Positions 1 to 11,215 of a DNA stretch of 64,000 bases are shown here, piece by piece (the first letter of the stretch is position 1; every line of letters starts with the position of its first letter). The translations under genes and the position numbers were made by a program. Below the pieces are notes generated by a model. That model was not told where the DNA came from. It saw nothing but the letters and a program-made list of their open reading frames with translations, and did not search any database. Source of the DNA: Romanomermis culicivorax (taxonomy: Eukaryota; Nematoda; Enoplea; Mermithida; Mermithidae); assembly GCA_963922205.1 (NCBI GenBank), contig CAWUHX010000292.1, positions 310,001 through 374,000 of the forward strand, read 5' to 3'.

Positions 1-26
1 AAATTTCCAATATTGCCCCGGCTCCG

Positions 27-2459
27 ATGGAGGAATCTACTCCCGTCCAACCCGCCGCGATTGATTCCAAAACAATGACGTCAGAACAAATGTTGACCGA
101 CATACCCGAAGAAAGCACGGTGGATCAGTCCACGTCTATGGAGGTTGCCCCTATCGAACCCGCCGCTACGATACCGACCACGGCACCCGCCGTGGACCCA
201 CCAATATATTTGGCGATGCGGGCAGTCTTGCCGGGACCTCCGATCATTGCTACTGTTGCCGCAGCCAGGTATAGTGCCCCCGTACGTTTTTCACAACAGA
301 TTATTTCAGCTACGCAATGGGACGCCTTGGCCGCAGCACTCGCCGCGTATCATTTTCCCCCACTGCCGCCCGGTATGTTGTTTCCCGAACATCAGTGGAA
401 AGATTTCCCAGCAGCTCTAAAAGACGAGATACAACGAATTTTGTTGCCTCCACTGACGTTGATCGCCCCAGCCCCGCAAGTCGCTCAAACGGCTCCTGCG
501 ATGGCCCAACCCATCGTGCAAACACCGGTTCCTTTACCGCCGCCGGTCACATCGCAACCGCCGCAACCAGCAATTCTCGTGCCGCCGACGGCGCCTGTGG
601 ATGTTCAAACCCCACAGGCAACCAGCACGTCCGTGCCGGCTCTAGATCGCTACGGTAATCCTATCCGAAGACCCGGCCGGTATGAACACTCAACAAAGCG
701 AAAACAACATCTCCAGGAAGAATTGGCGTACCGCAAATCCCACAAAACACGAACAACGGACGGACCGAGCATGCGGCGTACGCCGCCACCCAGCACTTCG
801 CGTGCTGAGCGCGGCTGAACGCCCAGCGAACGCACAACTTGACGCAGCGAACAACGCGATAAACAGAGAGCCCGCGAAGAGGCTGAAAGATCTTCGCACG
901 CCACGTCAACGCCGAAACCCAAATGGGACTCCTCCAAAACAGCAGCGCGGGCAACGAAACTGCCGCCTGCTCACCAACCCGATAGCCACCGTTCACGCCA
1001 CGAGTCTCACTCTCATGACGATCGCCACCGTAGAGAAACAAAACAAACTCCATCAACCGGCAGGGATAGTCGCCAACACGAATGCCGCAATGACGCACCG
1101 CCGCATCGCACGCAAAGTGAACAAACACGCAAGGTGCACACGACCGGTTTCTACGAAGAGGCACATCGCCACCACTTCCGCCAGTCACCACCCAAATTGA
1201 TGGACTTTATTAGCCCGTTGCATAGGGACGCTGAGATCCAACGACGTCTGGAAGCCTTGGAAAATCTCCCGAAAGATGAATTCAAAGTCCCGCTTCCACT
1301 GCCTCCTATGGAGGTGGAACCCCCAACACCCTCGATTCCACCTACGGTAATGTCGCAGCCGTCTATGGCTCCGACATCCGCTACAACGACTACGGTAACC
1401 CACACCACGTCGCTGCCGCCTACGGCCCTGACGTCGGCTTCGGTTACCGCATTCAAACAGCCGCCGGTGGTCATCGCCACTAGGCCGGTTCTTGGAGCTC
1501 CTCTGCCACCAAGTTCCGCACCAGCCATTAAACCCCGGTAGCCTAGCGAAGCCACACGTTTGCCAAACTACACGCGTTTCCGAACCACCGATACGCCACA
1601 TTGCGTTACGTTATTCACACCGGGCTACCCGCCACACATTGACCCGGCCGTTGAATTTTTCTCGCCGCGCACGCTACACGAAATGGTACTGATCAACTTT
1701 TTCGGCCGCCTCGGTATTCGCATTATCATGCCCGTGCACATCCGTGCTATGAACGCTTCGCTGGGGTTGTACCAATATTTCCGCGACCATTACCGCCCTG
1801 CATATCAAGAACAACAGCCGCCGATCTCGCACGAGGTAGCCACATTGATATTGAAATGGGTCGCCGGTCTTTGGGCTGAGGAGCTCGGCGTCGTTGACGC
1901 CGTTCACACTGCCCACTTGACACTTTTCCTATACGAAGCCCGCGGCTTGGATAATCCTTCATACCTACTACAAGCCTACAACACCACTGTCGGACTCATC
2001 GACAGCTGGATGGCTTATCTGCGCTACGCCCCGTTTCCACAGCCGCCGGAAATCGCCGACATCCAGCAAATTTATTTGCAGTATCACAGCGAAACGGATG
2101 GCCCCGCACCCCTGCTGCGTCGGCAGGACTTTTCTGCCCGGTGGAACCTTTTGCCACCGCGACCGTTGCCGCCAACAGGGACGCCGTCCGATAGACCGTC
2201 TCTAATCGCCACTCAATTGCCACCACGAGGCCTGAACCCGCTCTCACCGCTTCAACTTCAAACGTCCACCTCGTCGTCGCGCCGCCGGGATACCTCTGAT
2301 TACAGTCGATCCCGCTATTCCCGTAACATCCATTTTGATGGCCACGACGACCCTCGCGATCCACATGGCTACCCCAACGATCTTTACCGACGAAACGAAC
2401 GCGACCGCCGGGATCCCCCACGAAACCACCGCTCCGCATCCGATACTCGTTACCGCTGA
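27..2459 (+). pseudogene. Proline-rich, GC-rich gag-like reading frame with three stops
   Basis: One frame stays open from 27 to 2459 apart from stops at 816-818 (TGA), 840-842 (TGA) and 1539-1541 (TAG). The first third is rich in Pro, Ala and Thr. A short basic block follows near 640-740, then a charged Arg/His/Ser region (850-1200), then an alpha-helical globular-looking domain (about 1560-2150). The tail, about 2290-2459, is Arg/Asp/Ser-rich. No catalytic motif or zinc knuckle is visible. Layout (disordered N-terminus, helical core, basic tail) and the purine tract plus TG downstream suggest a retroelement structural protein, but I know no named family for it; the assignment is inference. 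All three stops could come from C-to-T changes. The frame may begin before the window. GC content is far above the rest of the window. Confidence 0.5.
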
Positions 2460-2866
2460 CGCCATTGAACGAAAGCTTTTGTACAGTAACATTGTTTTTC
2501 TTCGTTTTTGTGTTTCTTAACCTCATTTTGCCCGGTTGTTTTATTTCTAATCTCGTTCATGCTTTATATTTTTGTACTAGTGTTTCCAGCACACGTGCAG
2601 CCGACGCTGCAACCACACAGTAAGTTGACCGCCGGTGGCCCGCTACACGCCCCCACTTGCCCCGTTTTGCCCTTACACTTCGCCGCAGGATGCACTATTG
2701 TCGCCGCCCCAAAAAATCGGCTCAAACTACCCCAACAACTCCGCCGGCCCCGCTGTGTGACGCTGAAGAATTCTTCGGCAACCCCGGTGACGGCCTGTAG
2801 TGGCGGAGCCCTTCCCCTTGCACGTTTTGCAGTATTTCTTGACGATCGCTTAGGGCGATCTACTGC
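2460..2866 (+). other. Untranslated stretch after the gag-like frame, with hairpin
   Basis: No supported gene. A stretch near 2508-2640 is hydrophobic in one frame but shows no family signature. At about 2829-2868 an imperfect hairpin pairs TTGCAGTA with TACTGCAA and, inside it, GATCGC with GCGATC, directly before the purine tract. Confidence 0.4.
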
Positions 2867-2879
2867 AAGGGGGGAGGGG
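2867..2879 (+). promoter_or_regulatory. Candidate polypurine tract
   Basis: A 13-base run of A and G only is followed directly by TGTTGTAG. This is the arrangement expected of a plus-strand primer site next to a 3' LTR. The 5' LTR would lie outside the window, so it cannot be confirmed here. Confidence 0.4.
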
Positions 2880-3300
2880 TGTTGTAGTGTGTTTTCCGCC
2901 GATTTTTTATTGTTTTGTCAAAACGCGTCAGAGGCCCGCAGGTGGCAAGTGGAGAGAGCAACGCGGACCACCAGCAGCCATCTTACTGTAGCGCACGTCG
3001 GTACGCGTGCGCTGGTCTCTCTTCATTAGTATCTTTAGTGTTAAAATTTTTATATGTTTGTTTACTAGTTGTGCGCCCCGTTGGCCACCACTAGTCCATA
3101 CTCGTCGCCTCCCACCACGCCTTTTTCGTCTTTCTCTCGCCCGTGCGTGGGAGTTGATTTAGTGTTTTTATTCTTCGTCTCGCCCGTCTCCATTTTTTGT
3201 TCACGTAAGTTTTGTACATTATTGTGTAACATTAAAAGGTAGAAAATCCTTCGCCTTTCAATCTTGCGTAACAAGGGAGACAATTAAAGGAAGCACTTCT
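2880..3300 (+). repeat. Candidate 3' LTR of the gag-like element
   Basis: It begins TG right after the purine tract and contains T-rich, CpG-rich sequence of promoter type. The right end is not defined: I see no clear CA end or target duplication, so 3300 is approximate. No second copy lies in the window. Confidence 0.3.
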
Positions 3301-3896
3301 TTCTTTAATTGTTGGGATAATTAGTGTCGGGGTTTAAGTACCAGTAATTAGGTTATCGGGTAAAGGTGGGCGTGGGACGCACGTACATTAAGGACGTAAC
3401 CTCGGAATCCCAATCCTGCTCACGCCGCATCATCTCCGCCCCGACCAAACCAAACAAAGATACAACAAATGTCCTGGGAATGGAACATCTGTGACGGCAA
3501 ATTGACTTTTGCGACATTAAGACGAAAATCTTCATCTCTGATGCATTGCAGGATGGCCCATAGTTGTTCATCGTGGGTTGTGGGTCAGTAGGTCAATTTA
3601 GTCATGGGTGAGGTATCAGTTAGGCTGACCGATTTGCATAATTTATTGGTAAATATACACAATGATGAATAAAGACAAAAAGGACGGCCAAGAAGACAAA
3701 ATAGACAAATGAATAGTTGGCCAAGGGAAAAACTATATATGCATGGAAAAGGACATAAACATAAATTAACATAAGTCGGCAGTGGACCAAAAACAACATA
3801 GCAAAACATGGGCAAAATTTGCATGCCTAAAAACTATAGGCATGTGCACCAGCATGATGTGCATGTGCAAACACATCACGGTCCACATTTGATTCT
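3301..3896. other. No gene seen
   Basis: AT-rich DNA without a supported reading frame or terminal repeats. GC content falls from the GC-rich left block to the background level across this stretch. Confidence 0.5.
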
Positions 3897-4309
3897 TCAC
3901 AACCAGCTTTCTTGCAATTGAAATGGCACTTTGATCTCATCCCAAAAAATCTGGAACTCTGTGTAACAGGCTGCCTTAAGAGTCTCTTCAAGAGTTGTAA
4001 ACTCCCTCAACTTAATAGTATCTTGGAGGACTGGTCTCAGTCCCCTCAGAAAGATAAGTTTTATAATCAAATCTCTGACCTCAGTCGCGAGATACGGGTA
4101 AGCCACCCTGGATAGTCTCTTAAGGTGCTCAAGATAAACTATTGCTGACTCACTCAACTTCTGCAGGCGATCTTGGATCAGCTGCTAATGTAGATCTGAG
4201 TCATGCTCTACCGGAGAGTCTTTCCATTGAAAAGTCATAAACTCTTCATAGCGGGTGGGCTGTGGAGTACCACTGCTAAAGTTCAGGTAGAATTCAAGAG
4301 CAGGACCTG
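3897..4309 (-). pseudogene. Gag relic, C-terminal half, cut by the BEL insertion
   Basis: Minus-strand frame that reads as a Ty3/Gypsy-type capsid: an RYEEF stretch, then a helix with SESAIVYLEHLKRLS, then a conserved FLRGLRPVLQ-type end. One in-frame TAG lies near 4184. The frame runs into the BEL element at 4309 and continues on the other side, at 14267, in the same orientation; the two halves together cover a typical capsid domain. No protease or polymerase belonging to it is seen nearby. It is an old element that served as the BEL target. Confidence 0.6.
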
Positions 4310-4582
4310 TGTAGTTGTACTAATGTCAAGAGGACTGTAATAAAAAATAATTTATTTCCAAATGCGAAATTTCTGTATAAAGTATGACGAATAAAAATAA
4401 TCAAGCACGCTAGAAAGCTTATATAAAAAAAATTACCTAACATTTTGATTCATTTAACCTTATCGTGACATATATGATATATAAAGGTTAAAATTTGTTA
4501 TCGCGGCTAAAAACAAGTGACAAAATAACATTTAAATGTTAAGGAAAAATTGACATTTGTAGTAAAATCGCTATTTGCGACA
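4310..4582 (-). repeat. 3' LTR of the BEL element
   Basis: 273 bp, TG...CA ended. It matches 13994-14266 except for two substitutions (near 4435 and 4529). The element's left target duplication ACCTG lies at 4305-4309. The last four codons of the accessory frame, including its stop, lie inside this LTR. The sequence just before the LTR in element sense is C-rich, not the usual purine tract. Confidence 0.93.
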
Positions 4583-5134
4583 CTCGGGGGGCCCAGCAGT
4601 GTGATTCCTACTTTGTTCTTGCAAACATCGTACCCTGTCCATGACTGCTCCACGAATCCGTCGACGTTTTTGTTCCATCTGAGGTGAATCCAAATCGAAT
4701 TCTGGTTCAAAAGTGTCACACCAAAACTCCAAAAACTTTTGGAATTCAGCTTTTGTTCTTTTGTGCATGTTATTGTCAGTGAAGTAGTTACTAAAATTTT
4801 TGTGTAGGGGTCCCAAAATTTTGTTAAGAAATTTAACTTCTAAAGCATTTAATACAACTTTGTTTTTTGTTTGTGGTCTGGGTGGTAAAGTTAATTGTAA
4901 AATGTCAATATCGTACCTGGATTCGGAACAAATACTTAACGATGATGACATTTCCTGTTGCTGTCTTTGTTCAAGTTGTTGTTCATTGATTGGCGTGGTG
5001 TCAGACTCCATGGTGTCAGATGTATTTTTGAAGTGTTGTCGTTTCCAGCATTTGTTGGAGGACGTGTCAACATGTTCATCATCACTATCACTCCGTGGAT
5101 TTGGAGTAGGAGGTAGCGAGCTTGTGTGTGACAT
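4571..5134 (-). CDS. Accessory protein of the BEL element, unknown function
   Basis: An uninterrupted frame of 187 codons, about 120 bp downstream of the envelope stop and ending inside the 3' LTR. The N-terminal third is Ser/Thr/Asp-rich and probably disordered. A Gln-rich patch follows (about residues 50-65), then a likely folded segment (about 90-150) with aromatic and Leu-rich helices around FLEFWCDTFEPEFD. A basic stretch (QKRRRIRGAVMDRVR) lies near the C-terminus. No signal peptide or membrane segment is seen. I do not recognise the family. BEL elements usually carry only gag and pol, and some an envelope, so an extra intact frame is unusual. It could be a regulatory or nuclear protein; that is a guess. 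Confidence 0.65.
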   Translation of the reverse strand: MSHTSSLPPTPNPRSDSDDEHVDTSSNKCWKRQHFKNTSDTMESDTTPINEQQLEQRQQQEMSSSLSICSESRYDIDILQLTLPPRPQTKNKVVLNALEVKFLNKILGPLHKNFSNYFTDNNMHKRTKAEFQKFLEFWCDTFEPEFDLDSPQMEQKRRRIRGAVMDRVRCLQEQSRNHTAGPPECRK

Positions 5135-5255
5135 CTATAAATAATTTTATAATTAATTTACAAGTTTAACATAATATAACACAAGATTAGATTACAGACG
5201 TATTCATATAAATATACAGTATATACATGTATTATATTTTTCAATAACATTGTAT
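5135..5255 (-). other. Spacer between envelope and accessory frame
   Basis: About 120 bp, AT-rich. It may hold a splice acceptor or internal start signal for the accessory frame, but none is distinctive. Confidence 0.3.
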
Positions 5256-8200
5256 TTAAAATTGTTTGTAATGTGAAATGTTCTGTGTAGTTTGGTGTGG
5301 TTTATTGTGACAAATTGCCAGAATAAGTGGTCGACAAAAAAATATTAGTCGTGGGATTATTAAGCAAAATAATACAAAACTGATGACAGTAACTATTATT
5401 ACTACTGTATATTTGCGCCAATTAGAAGGTAATATTGAACCGACCATGAAATTAAAGTCTAAAGCTTGTGTTGTGTCATTTACTATAGTTATGACGTTAG
5501 TGACATTAATAAGACGCTCCTTGTCAATGAAAACGAGGATGCCTGCTAAATGTAAAAATGTTTCACCAGCTGGACATGTTACAGTACAAGTTTCATTAAT
5601 TAGAGCATGATTAAAACGCAAAGTTTTCGTGTAAAAAAGTTCTTGATCAGTACAAATCGTCGAAAATGTTGTACTTAAGCATGCTACATGTGCTAGTGCT
5701 TGTCCAAAATCTGATGTACAAGTGTAGGTTAATTTGGCTCCTGTTAAGCAATTATAACAGCCAACCAATTCCACCGGTTTTACCACACATTTATTTTTGT
5801 TAACAGTTGTTTTTAGATGAAAACCTTGCATTGTAAGTTGTAGTTCTAGAGCTGCTATGTTATTGTATTCTGCTTCGATATTAGTTCCGTGTCCTGTTAT
5901 AGAAATCCCTTCTGTCATCAGTGGTATCAAATATTCGTCTTTTTCAAAAAGTGTTTCTACTATTTGTTCAGTACATGTACATGAAGCTCGAGACTCTTGT
6001 GACTGACAACTGCAAATGTCGTGAGGTAAATAACAGTCAAATTTTGAAGCTTTGTCATGGTTTGCACACTGTAGTTGTCCAAATGTTCCAGATATTGGTT
6101 GTCCAGATGCAGATGCTTTTATCATTACTGTACGTATTCCATCTGTCATGAGCTGGCTCCCTAAGATTGGCACTGGCGGGTTTGAAATACTAGGAATTTG
6201 TAGTTTCATATTTTTCCAGTCATGTGATATTCCCAGTTTTAGTGAAAAATCATGTTTAAAGTTTTCATCTTGAAATATCATTCCAATGTTTACTTGTATT
6301 TTATATGACCAAACTGGACAAGAGAAAACTTCGTAAACTGTATCAGTAAGTGCTTTTGCATAAGTTCTGTAATACAGACAAGCTGAACTGCAAGTAAAAC
6401 ATCCACATGCAGCACAGCCACATGACTCTGCACAGTATGTAAAACCAGGATTGTTATTAGCTTCTCCTGAAAGTTCATTTACCATTGTATCGATTTTAAT
6501 GTCAACACATTTGTTACCTGTACATGAACCACGTGAATAACACCGTTTTGAAGACCGTACATGCATTGTAAATGATTGTGTAAAATATTCGTTTTTATTA
6601 TGACATTCAAGTGAAATTTTTTTAACTTCTACTGTAATTGTTCCAATGGGTTCACGTTGTTCACTGTAAATTGTTAAACAAGTTTCTTGACCTTGAGGTA
6701 CTAATGAAAGTCGTATTGTTTCAGACAATGTACATTCAAGTGAACCATTTCCTGTTCGAGTACAGGCAGAGTTAGCTGCAGTGAGGGATGTCACATCACT
6801 GCAACTCATTGTTAGAACTGGTAAAAGTAATATGCAAATAATTGTCATTAGTATATTGTTTTTAGCAAATTTTGGTCGAAAATTAAATGGTTTGAAATTA
6901 ACAGTACTCATTCTAGATACTGTAACAGTATTTGTACGTTTCTGAAATATGCAGTAATGCAGATAATAAAGTAATGACTGAAGTCCTCCAATTACTAAAT
7001 GAAGTATTAAATTTCCACAGTGACAAATATTACAAAATGATTTTGTCAACTTGCATAGAAAATAAAAAGCTCCAAGTACAAAATATAAAATAAAAATGAA
7101 CATGATAAGTGTCACCTTTGGTATGCACTGTGGATTGTAAAGTAAATCACGGCACATGTAACAGTTGACCATTTCACAATACGGAAATGATGTGCAGTGA
7201 ATGCTAATTTTTTTAACAAGTACACCATGAATCCATATAGAAACGTCAACGTCATATGGTTTAATAATAATTTCATGTGTAAATTGTACAGTTTCATGTA
7301 GTTGTGGATGACTAATTTTGTAACAGAATGGTTTTGAACATACTTCAATGAAACTAATATGTTCCTCTAAGTGTATAGATATACCACCAATTGTACAAGA
7401 CAGTGTACAGTTGCTACATGTCTGAGTGATGTCAAAGTTGTGATTTGATTTGGCATAGTATACTGTAACTAGAATAGAACCCCAACTTTTAATGGGGATT
7501 TGTCCATCGTCATTTACAAAGTTAACAATGTCATGTTGATTGTATAGACAAAATTTTTTGCCAAAAGCTGAGCATTTGTGATTTTCACAATATTCAGGTG
7601 TTCCGACTGTAAAGCCGCCCTCCCCATAACAAAAAAATTCTTCAGTGTTGGCTGTAGAAAATGTAAGTTGTAGATCTTTGACAAAATGTGTTGTATTATC
7701 GTATAACTGAATTTGATTTAGTCGAATATGTATTGGAGTCGTGTCACAATTTAAATCTGGTTTAAATGAACAAATATTAGGTTTTGATAGCTCAAGTATG
7801 TCCTTTTGATTTGAAACTGGTTTTGATAACAGTCCAGTGTAAAATGAGCAGTCATAGGCCCATTGTGGGCATTGGCATTTTATTCCACATTTGCCCTGTG
7901 CTGTTAAGTGAACAATTGGACATGAGACCTTTGAGAAGCATAAGTTTTCATTGTCTGTTTTTTGAATTACGATTCCATTTGTGACACAGTTCTGAGAATA
8001 AACTAATGCACGAAAATCAAAGCTTTTGCACATATGACTGACAGTTTTTTGTCGTGTTATTAAAGTTTGACAATGTACTGAGGTAAAAAAATAAAAGCAT
8101 AATGAAATGAACAAAAATAATGATTGAAGCTTTAATGTCGAAGTGGGCTGATAAACAACGTTCACTATTTCATGTTCAGGTTGAATTGAATTATCACTGT

Positions 8201-8366
8201 TACTCGGTATTTCAAGTGGATATAAATGATTAATTGGTCTTCTGAGTGTTGACTTATTGCTAAGTTCAACTTCAGCGGATCTGATCTCATTGTCTGCACT
8301 TGGATTAAGTTTTATTATTCGACCAAGTTTCCATTGTCCACATGTTAAATTTTCGTCTTTGATCAA
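5256..8366 (-). CDS. Envelope glycoprotein precursor (Gn/Gc type), joined to integrase C-terminus
   Basis: The frame is open for 1036 codons. Residues 1-60 are still the integrase C-terminal domain (GQWKLGRI... RRPINHLYPLE). A signal-peptide-like hydrophobic stretch follows at about 79-100, then a Cys-rich ectodomain with N-glycosylation sites. A membrane segment lies near 420-440. A second signal-like stretch at about 500-517 ends before CSDVTSL, and a second Cys-rich ectodomain contains the CGCAACGCF cluster near 645. The final membrane anchor is at about 990-1012. The CGC cluster and two-part Gn-then-Gc layout match phlebovirus-type class II fusion glycoproteins, as in Tas and Cer7. The envelope has no start of its own in a separate frame, so it is probably made from the Pol polyprotein and released by signal peptidase. 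No internal stop. Confidence 0.85.
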   Translation of the reverse strand: MIKDENLTCGQWKLGRIIKLNPSADNEIRSAEVELSNKSTLRRPINHLYPLEIPSNSDNSIQPEHEIVNVVYQPTSTLKLQSLFLFISLCFYFFTSVHCQTLITRQKTVSHMCKSFDFRALVYSQNCVTNGIVIQKTDNENLCFSKVSCPIVHLTAQGKCGIKCQCPQWAYDCSFYTGLLSKPVSNQKDILELSKPNICSFKPDLNCDTTPIHIRLNQIQLYDNTTHFVKDLQLTFSTANTEEFFCYGEGGFTVGTPEYCENHKCSAFGKKFCLYNQHDIVNFVNDDGQIPIKSWGSILVTVYYAKSNHNFDITQTCSNCTLSCTIGGISIHLEEHISFIEVCSKPFCYKISHPQLHETVQFTHEIIIKPYDVDVSIWIHGVLVKKISIHCTSFPYCEMVNCYMCRDLLYNPQCIPKVTLIMFIFILYFVLGAFYFLCKLTKSFCNICHCGNLILHLVIGGLQSLLYYLHYCIFQKRTNTVTVSRMSTVNFKPFNFRPKFAKNNILMTIICILLLPVLTMSCSDVTSLTAANSACTRTGNGSLECTLSETIRLSLVPQGQETCLTIYSEQREPIGTITVEVKKISLECHNKNEYFTQSFTMHVRSSKRCYSRGSCTGNKCVDIKIDTMVNELSGEANNNPGFTYCAESCGCAACGCFTCSSACLYYRTYAKALTDTVYEVFSCPVWSYKIQVNIGMIFQDENFKHDFSLKLGISHDWKNMKLQIPSISNPPVPILGSQLMTDGIRTVMIKASASGQPISGTFGQLQCANHDKASKFDCYLPHDICSCQSQESRASCTCTEQIVETLFEKDEYLIPLMTEGISITGHGTNIEAEYNNIAALELQLTMQGFHLKTTVNKNKCVVKPVELVGCYNCLTGAKLTYTCTSDFGQALAHVACLSTTFSTICTDQELFYTKTLRFNHALINETCTVTCPAGETFLHLAGILVFIDKERLINVTNVITIVNDTTQALDFNFMVGSILPSNWRKYTVVIIVTVISFVLFCLIIPRLIFFCRPLILAICHNKPHQTTQNISHYKQF

Positions 8367-9932
8367 AACTATGTCATTCTGTTTTGGTTCTAGTGTTTGA
8401 TGTACTCTTGGTGTTTTGTGATGTAATGCAGTTCGTTCACGTAAACTGAGTAAGTAATCGTTTGACCACTGCCCCCAAAAGTCATCAAGTATTTCTTGTG
8501 TTCTTTTCCAGTATTGTGTAAGTTGTAAAACTGAATTAAGATATTGTTGTGGATGTTATTCAGGATCATCTATTGTTTCATTGTACAATGGAGTGCCAAT
8601 TTGTGAATGAGGTATTAAAAAATCAACTGGTCGAAGTATTCGAGGTACTGTTACATCATCTTATGGATATGTTAATGGTCGTGTATTGACCACTGCTTCA
8701 ACTTCAGGTATGAGAGTTATGAATTGTTTGAAGTCAAGTAATTGTCTACCAATGCATTGTTTCAGTGCCTGTTTAATGATACCAATGAGTCTTTCGTAGA
8801 AACCTCCTTGCCATGGAGCATAATCAACTATTAATGTCCATGTTATTTTGTTAGTTGCAAAGTATGATGTTACAGTTTCATGTATAAAAATATCACTCCA
8901 AACACTGTCCAGTACTTTTCTTGCAAGTTTAAATTGTGGCGCATTGTCTGAGATAATTTTGTCAGGTTTACCTCGTCTTGACACAAATCGTCTGAAACAG
9001 TTCAAAAAAGTGATAGCACTTAAGTCAATGATGTATTCCAAATGTATGGCACGAACTGTTAAACATGTGAAAAGACAAACCCAGATCTTTGTTTTTTCTA
9101 TGGGATATTTAACCCACAGTGGTCCAAAGTAATCAATGCCTACAAATTGAAAAGGTCTTGATTGTATCACACGTTCTTTTGGTAAAGGAGGCATTTTAGG
9201 TAATTGATAAGGCCCATTGTTGTATTTTTGACAAATGAAACATTGTTTTATGTTTTGTTGTACTGCCGTACGTCCTTTTGGTATCCAGTAAGATCTATGA
9301 ATTTCTGATAATGTATGGTTTACACCAAAGTGCATTACCTTTCTATGTCTGTCTAAAATGATAAGTTTTGTGAATAATGCTTGTCGAGGTAATAGTAAAG
9401 GAAATTTTGTATCGTAGTTCATGTTTGCATTTTGTAATCGTCCATAACATCGAATGAAACCCAATTTGTCAAGTTTTAAACCCAATTGTTTGTGACTTTT
9501 TATCTGTAAATTTTGTTTTAAGTCTATGATAATGTCTTGGTAGTATCGTTTTTGTGCGTCTTTGATCAAAATGCTTTCAGCTAATGTAACTTCGTCTGCT
9601 GTTATTGGACCAGAATCCTTAATTAGTTCAAACATGTGTCTTAGTTTACACATATTTAAATGTAACAAGTGTCCAGGTTCAACCTGTAATTTATTCCAAA
9701 TTGTCAGTTTAATGTAACGTAATGTGTAAACAACAATATTCAATGCCTTCGTTAATGATGAGAAGCGAGTCAAATCAAATATCACTGGTAATTGTTCAAT
9801 TTTGTTTTCTGTTACTGTAATTATTTTTGTGTATGTGTCCTCATCATTTGAAACTGGTACACTTGAAAAGATTTTGTTTTGTGGCCATGAATCAGGAGCC
9901 CCCTGCAACCAGGTTGGTCCATTCCACCACAA
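8367..9932 (-). pseudogene. BEL integrase, with two stops near its C-terminus
   Basis: Reads in order a short linker from RNase H and an HHCC zinc domain (HFGVNHTLSEIH ... CFICQKY). The DDE core follows: GIDYFGPL, SDNAPQF and GGFYERL carry the three acidic residues. A C-terminal domain of the kind found in BEL integrases (WKRTQEILDDFWGQW) comes last. Stops TAA at 8661-8663 and 8556-8558 interrupt the C-terminal part; after them the frame continues straight into the envelope entry. Upstream, the join to RNase H needs a frame change near 9900-9930 (a one-base indel next to a TGGTGG run). Confidence 0.85.
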
Positions 9933-11137
9933 TTTGGACTGTTTAGTTCGAGTGCAGTGAATCCACGTGTAGCTAAATCAGCAGGGTTTTCACTTCCTTG
10001 GACATGACGATATGTAAATGAATTTGTTTCATGAAATAATTTGACTCTGTTTTGGATGAAAGTACACTGTGGTTTTTGAGAATGTATCCATGAAAGCACA
10101 ATTTCAGAATCAATAAAAATTGTTTTTGTCTCTATAGAAATATGTAATTGTTGCTCAACAAATTTTGAGGCCTTTAATCCGATAACTGCGCCTAAAAGTT
10201 CCAGACGTGGTATTGTAATTTGTTTATTTGGTACTAACCGAGATTTGGCAAATATCAAAGTTGTGTTCGATGTTCCATCAGAGTTTTCTGTTTTTAGGTA
10301 AACTGCTGTTGCATATGCGACTTTCGATGCATCAGTAAAAGTGATCAAATGGTACTTAATCGTGTTATCTGAATATGGAGATACGTGTCTGTTGAGTGAA
10401 AATGTGTCATTTGTTCGCCAGTCATTTAATATTTCACGCCATTCTTGTTCCATGTCAGTAGATAAATGTTCATCCCAGGACATTCCTTTATGCCAAAGTT
10501 TCTGTATAAATAGTTTACCTCGAATAAGTACTGGTGAAAGTAAACCTAGGGGGTCAAAAACACTGGCAAGCTGTTTTAGCACTTGTCGTTTTGTCATATA
10601 TTCTGTCATGCAAGGTTTTGTACAAAGTGAAATATGTAATGTGTCTTGAATAATGTTCCAATTGATACCAAGTACCTTTGTTTCAGGTTTGTTCAAAAGA
10701 TCAGTTAAGTCAATGTTTTCCCGGAATGTTTGTGAATTTGATGTCCACTCACGTAAATTCATACTAGCTAATTGCAGTAATTGTTTTGCTTCCTTGTAAA
10801 TGTTTAATGCTTCAGTATCATTTTGTGCACCCATGATTAAATTGTCGACATAAATATTTTGTCCAAGTTCCTTACTTAATGGTGTCTCATGTTGTGAAAA
10901 ATGATATTTTAGTGTAGCATTAAGTAAAAATGGACTTGAAATTACTCCAAAGGGTACCCGACAGAATCTGTAAATTTGTATGTTTTTGTCAATGCTTGGG
11001 TTTGTTGGATCCTTGTACCAAATAAAACGAGTTACATCTCTGTCTTCTTCTTGTAATTCAACTTGTAAAAAAGCTTTCTCAATGTCAGCAATGATCGCTA
11101 CTGGGGTCAGTCTGAATCTCATAAGGAGTCCACACAA
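9821..11137 (-). pseudogene. BEL reverse transcriptase and RNase H
   Basis: The RT palm motifs read IADIEKAFLQV, then FCRVPFGVISSPFLLNATL, then the active site IYVDNLI (YVDN in place of YVDD). A connection region and RNase H follow: TFTDAS, an LELLGA helix with the catalytic Glu, FIDSE, and ENPADLATRG at the end. The BEL hallmark region (KQLASVFDPLGLLSPV) is present. The frame shifts at its downstream end and is preceded by the TAG at 11216-11218, so this copy cannot make a continuous polymerase. Confidence 0.9.
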
Positions 11138-11215
11138 ATCAGGTAATAATATAGGACCTCTGTATAAGTTGTCATTAAGTGATTTGTCATTCTTTGTAAC
11201 TTTTGCTGATGCATC

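Noticed and set aside
310-1601. Several long minus-strand and alternative-frame ORFs over the first 2.5 kb
   Set aside because: They are shadows caused by high GC content; only the frame from 27 has coherent composition to 2459.
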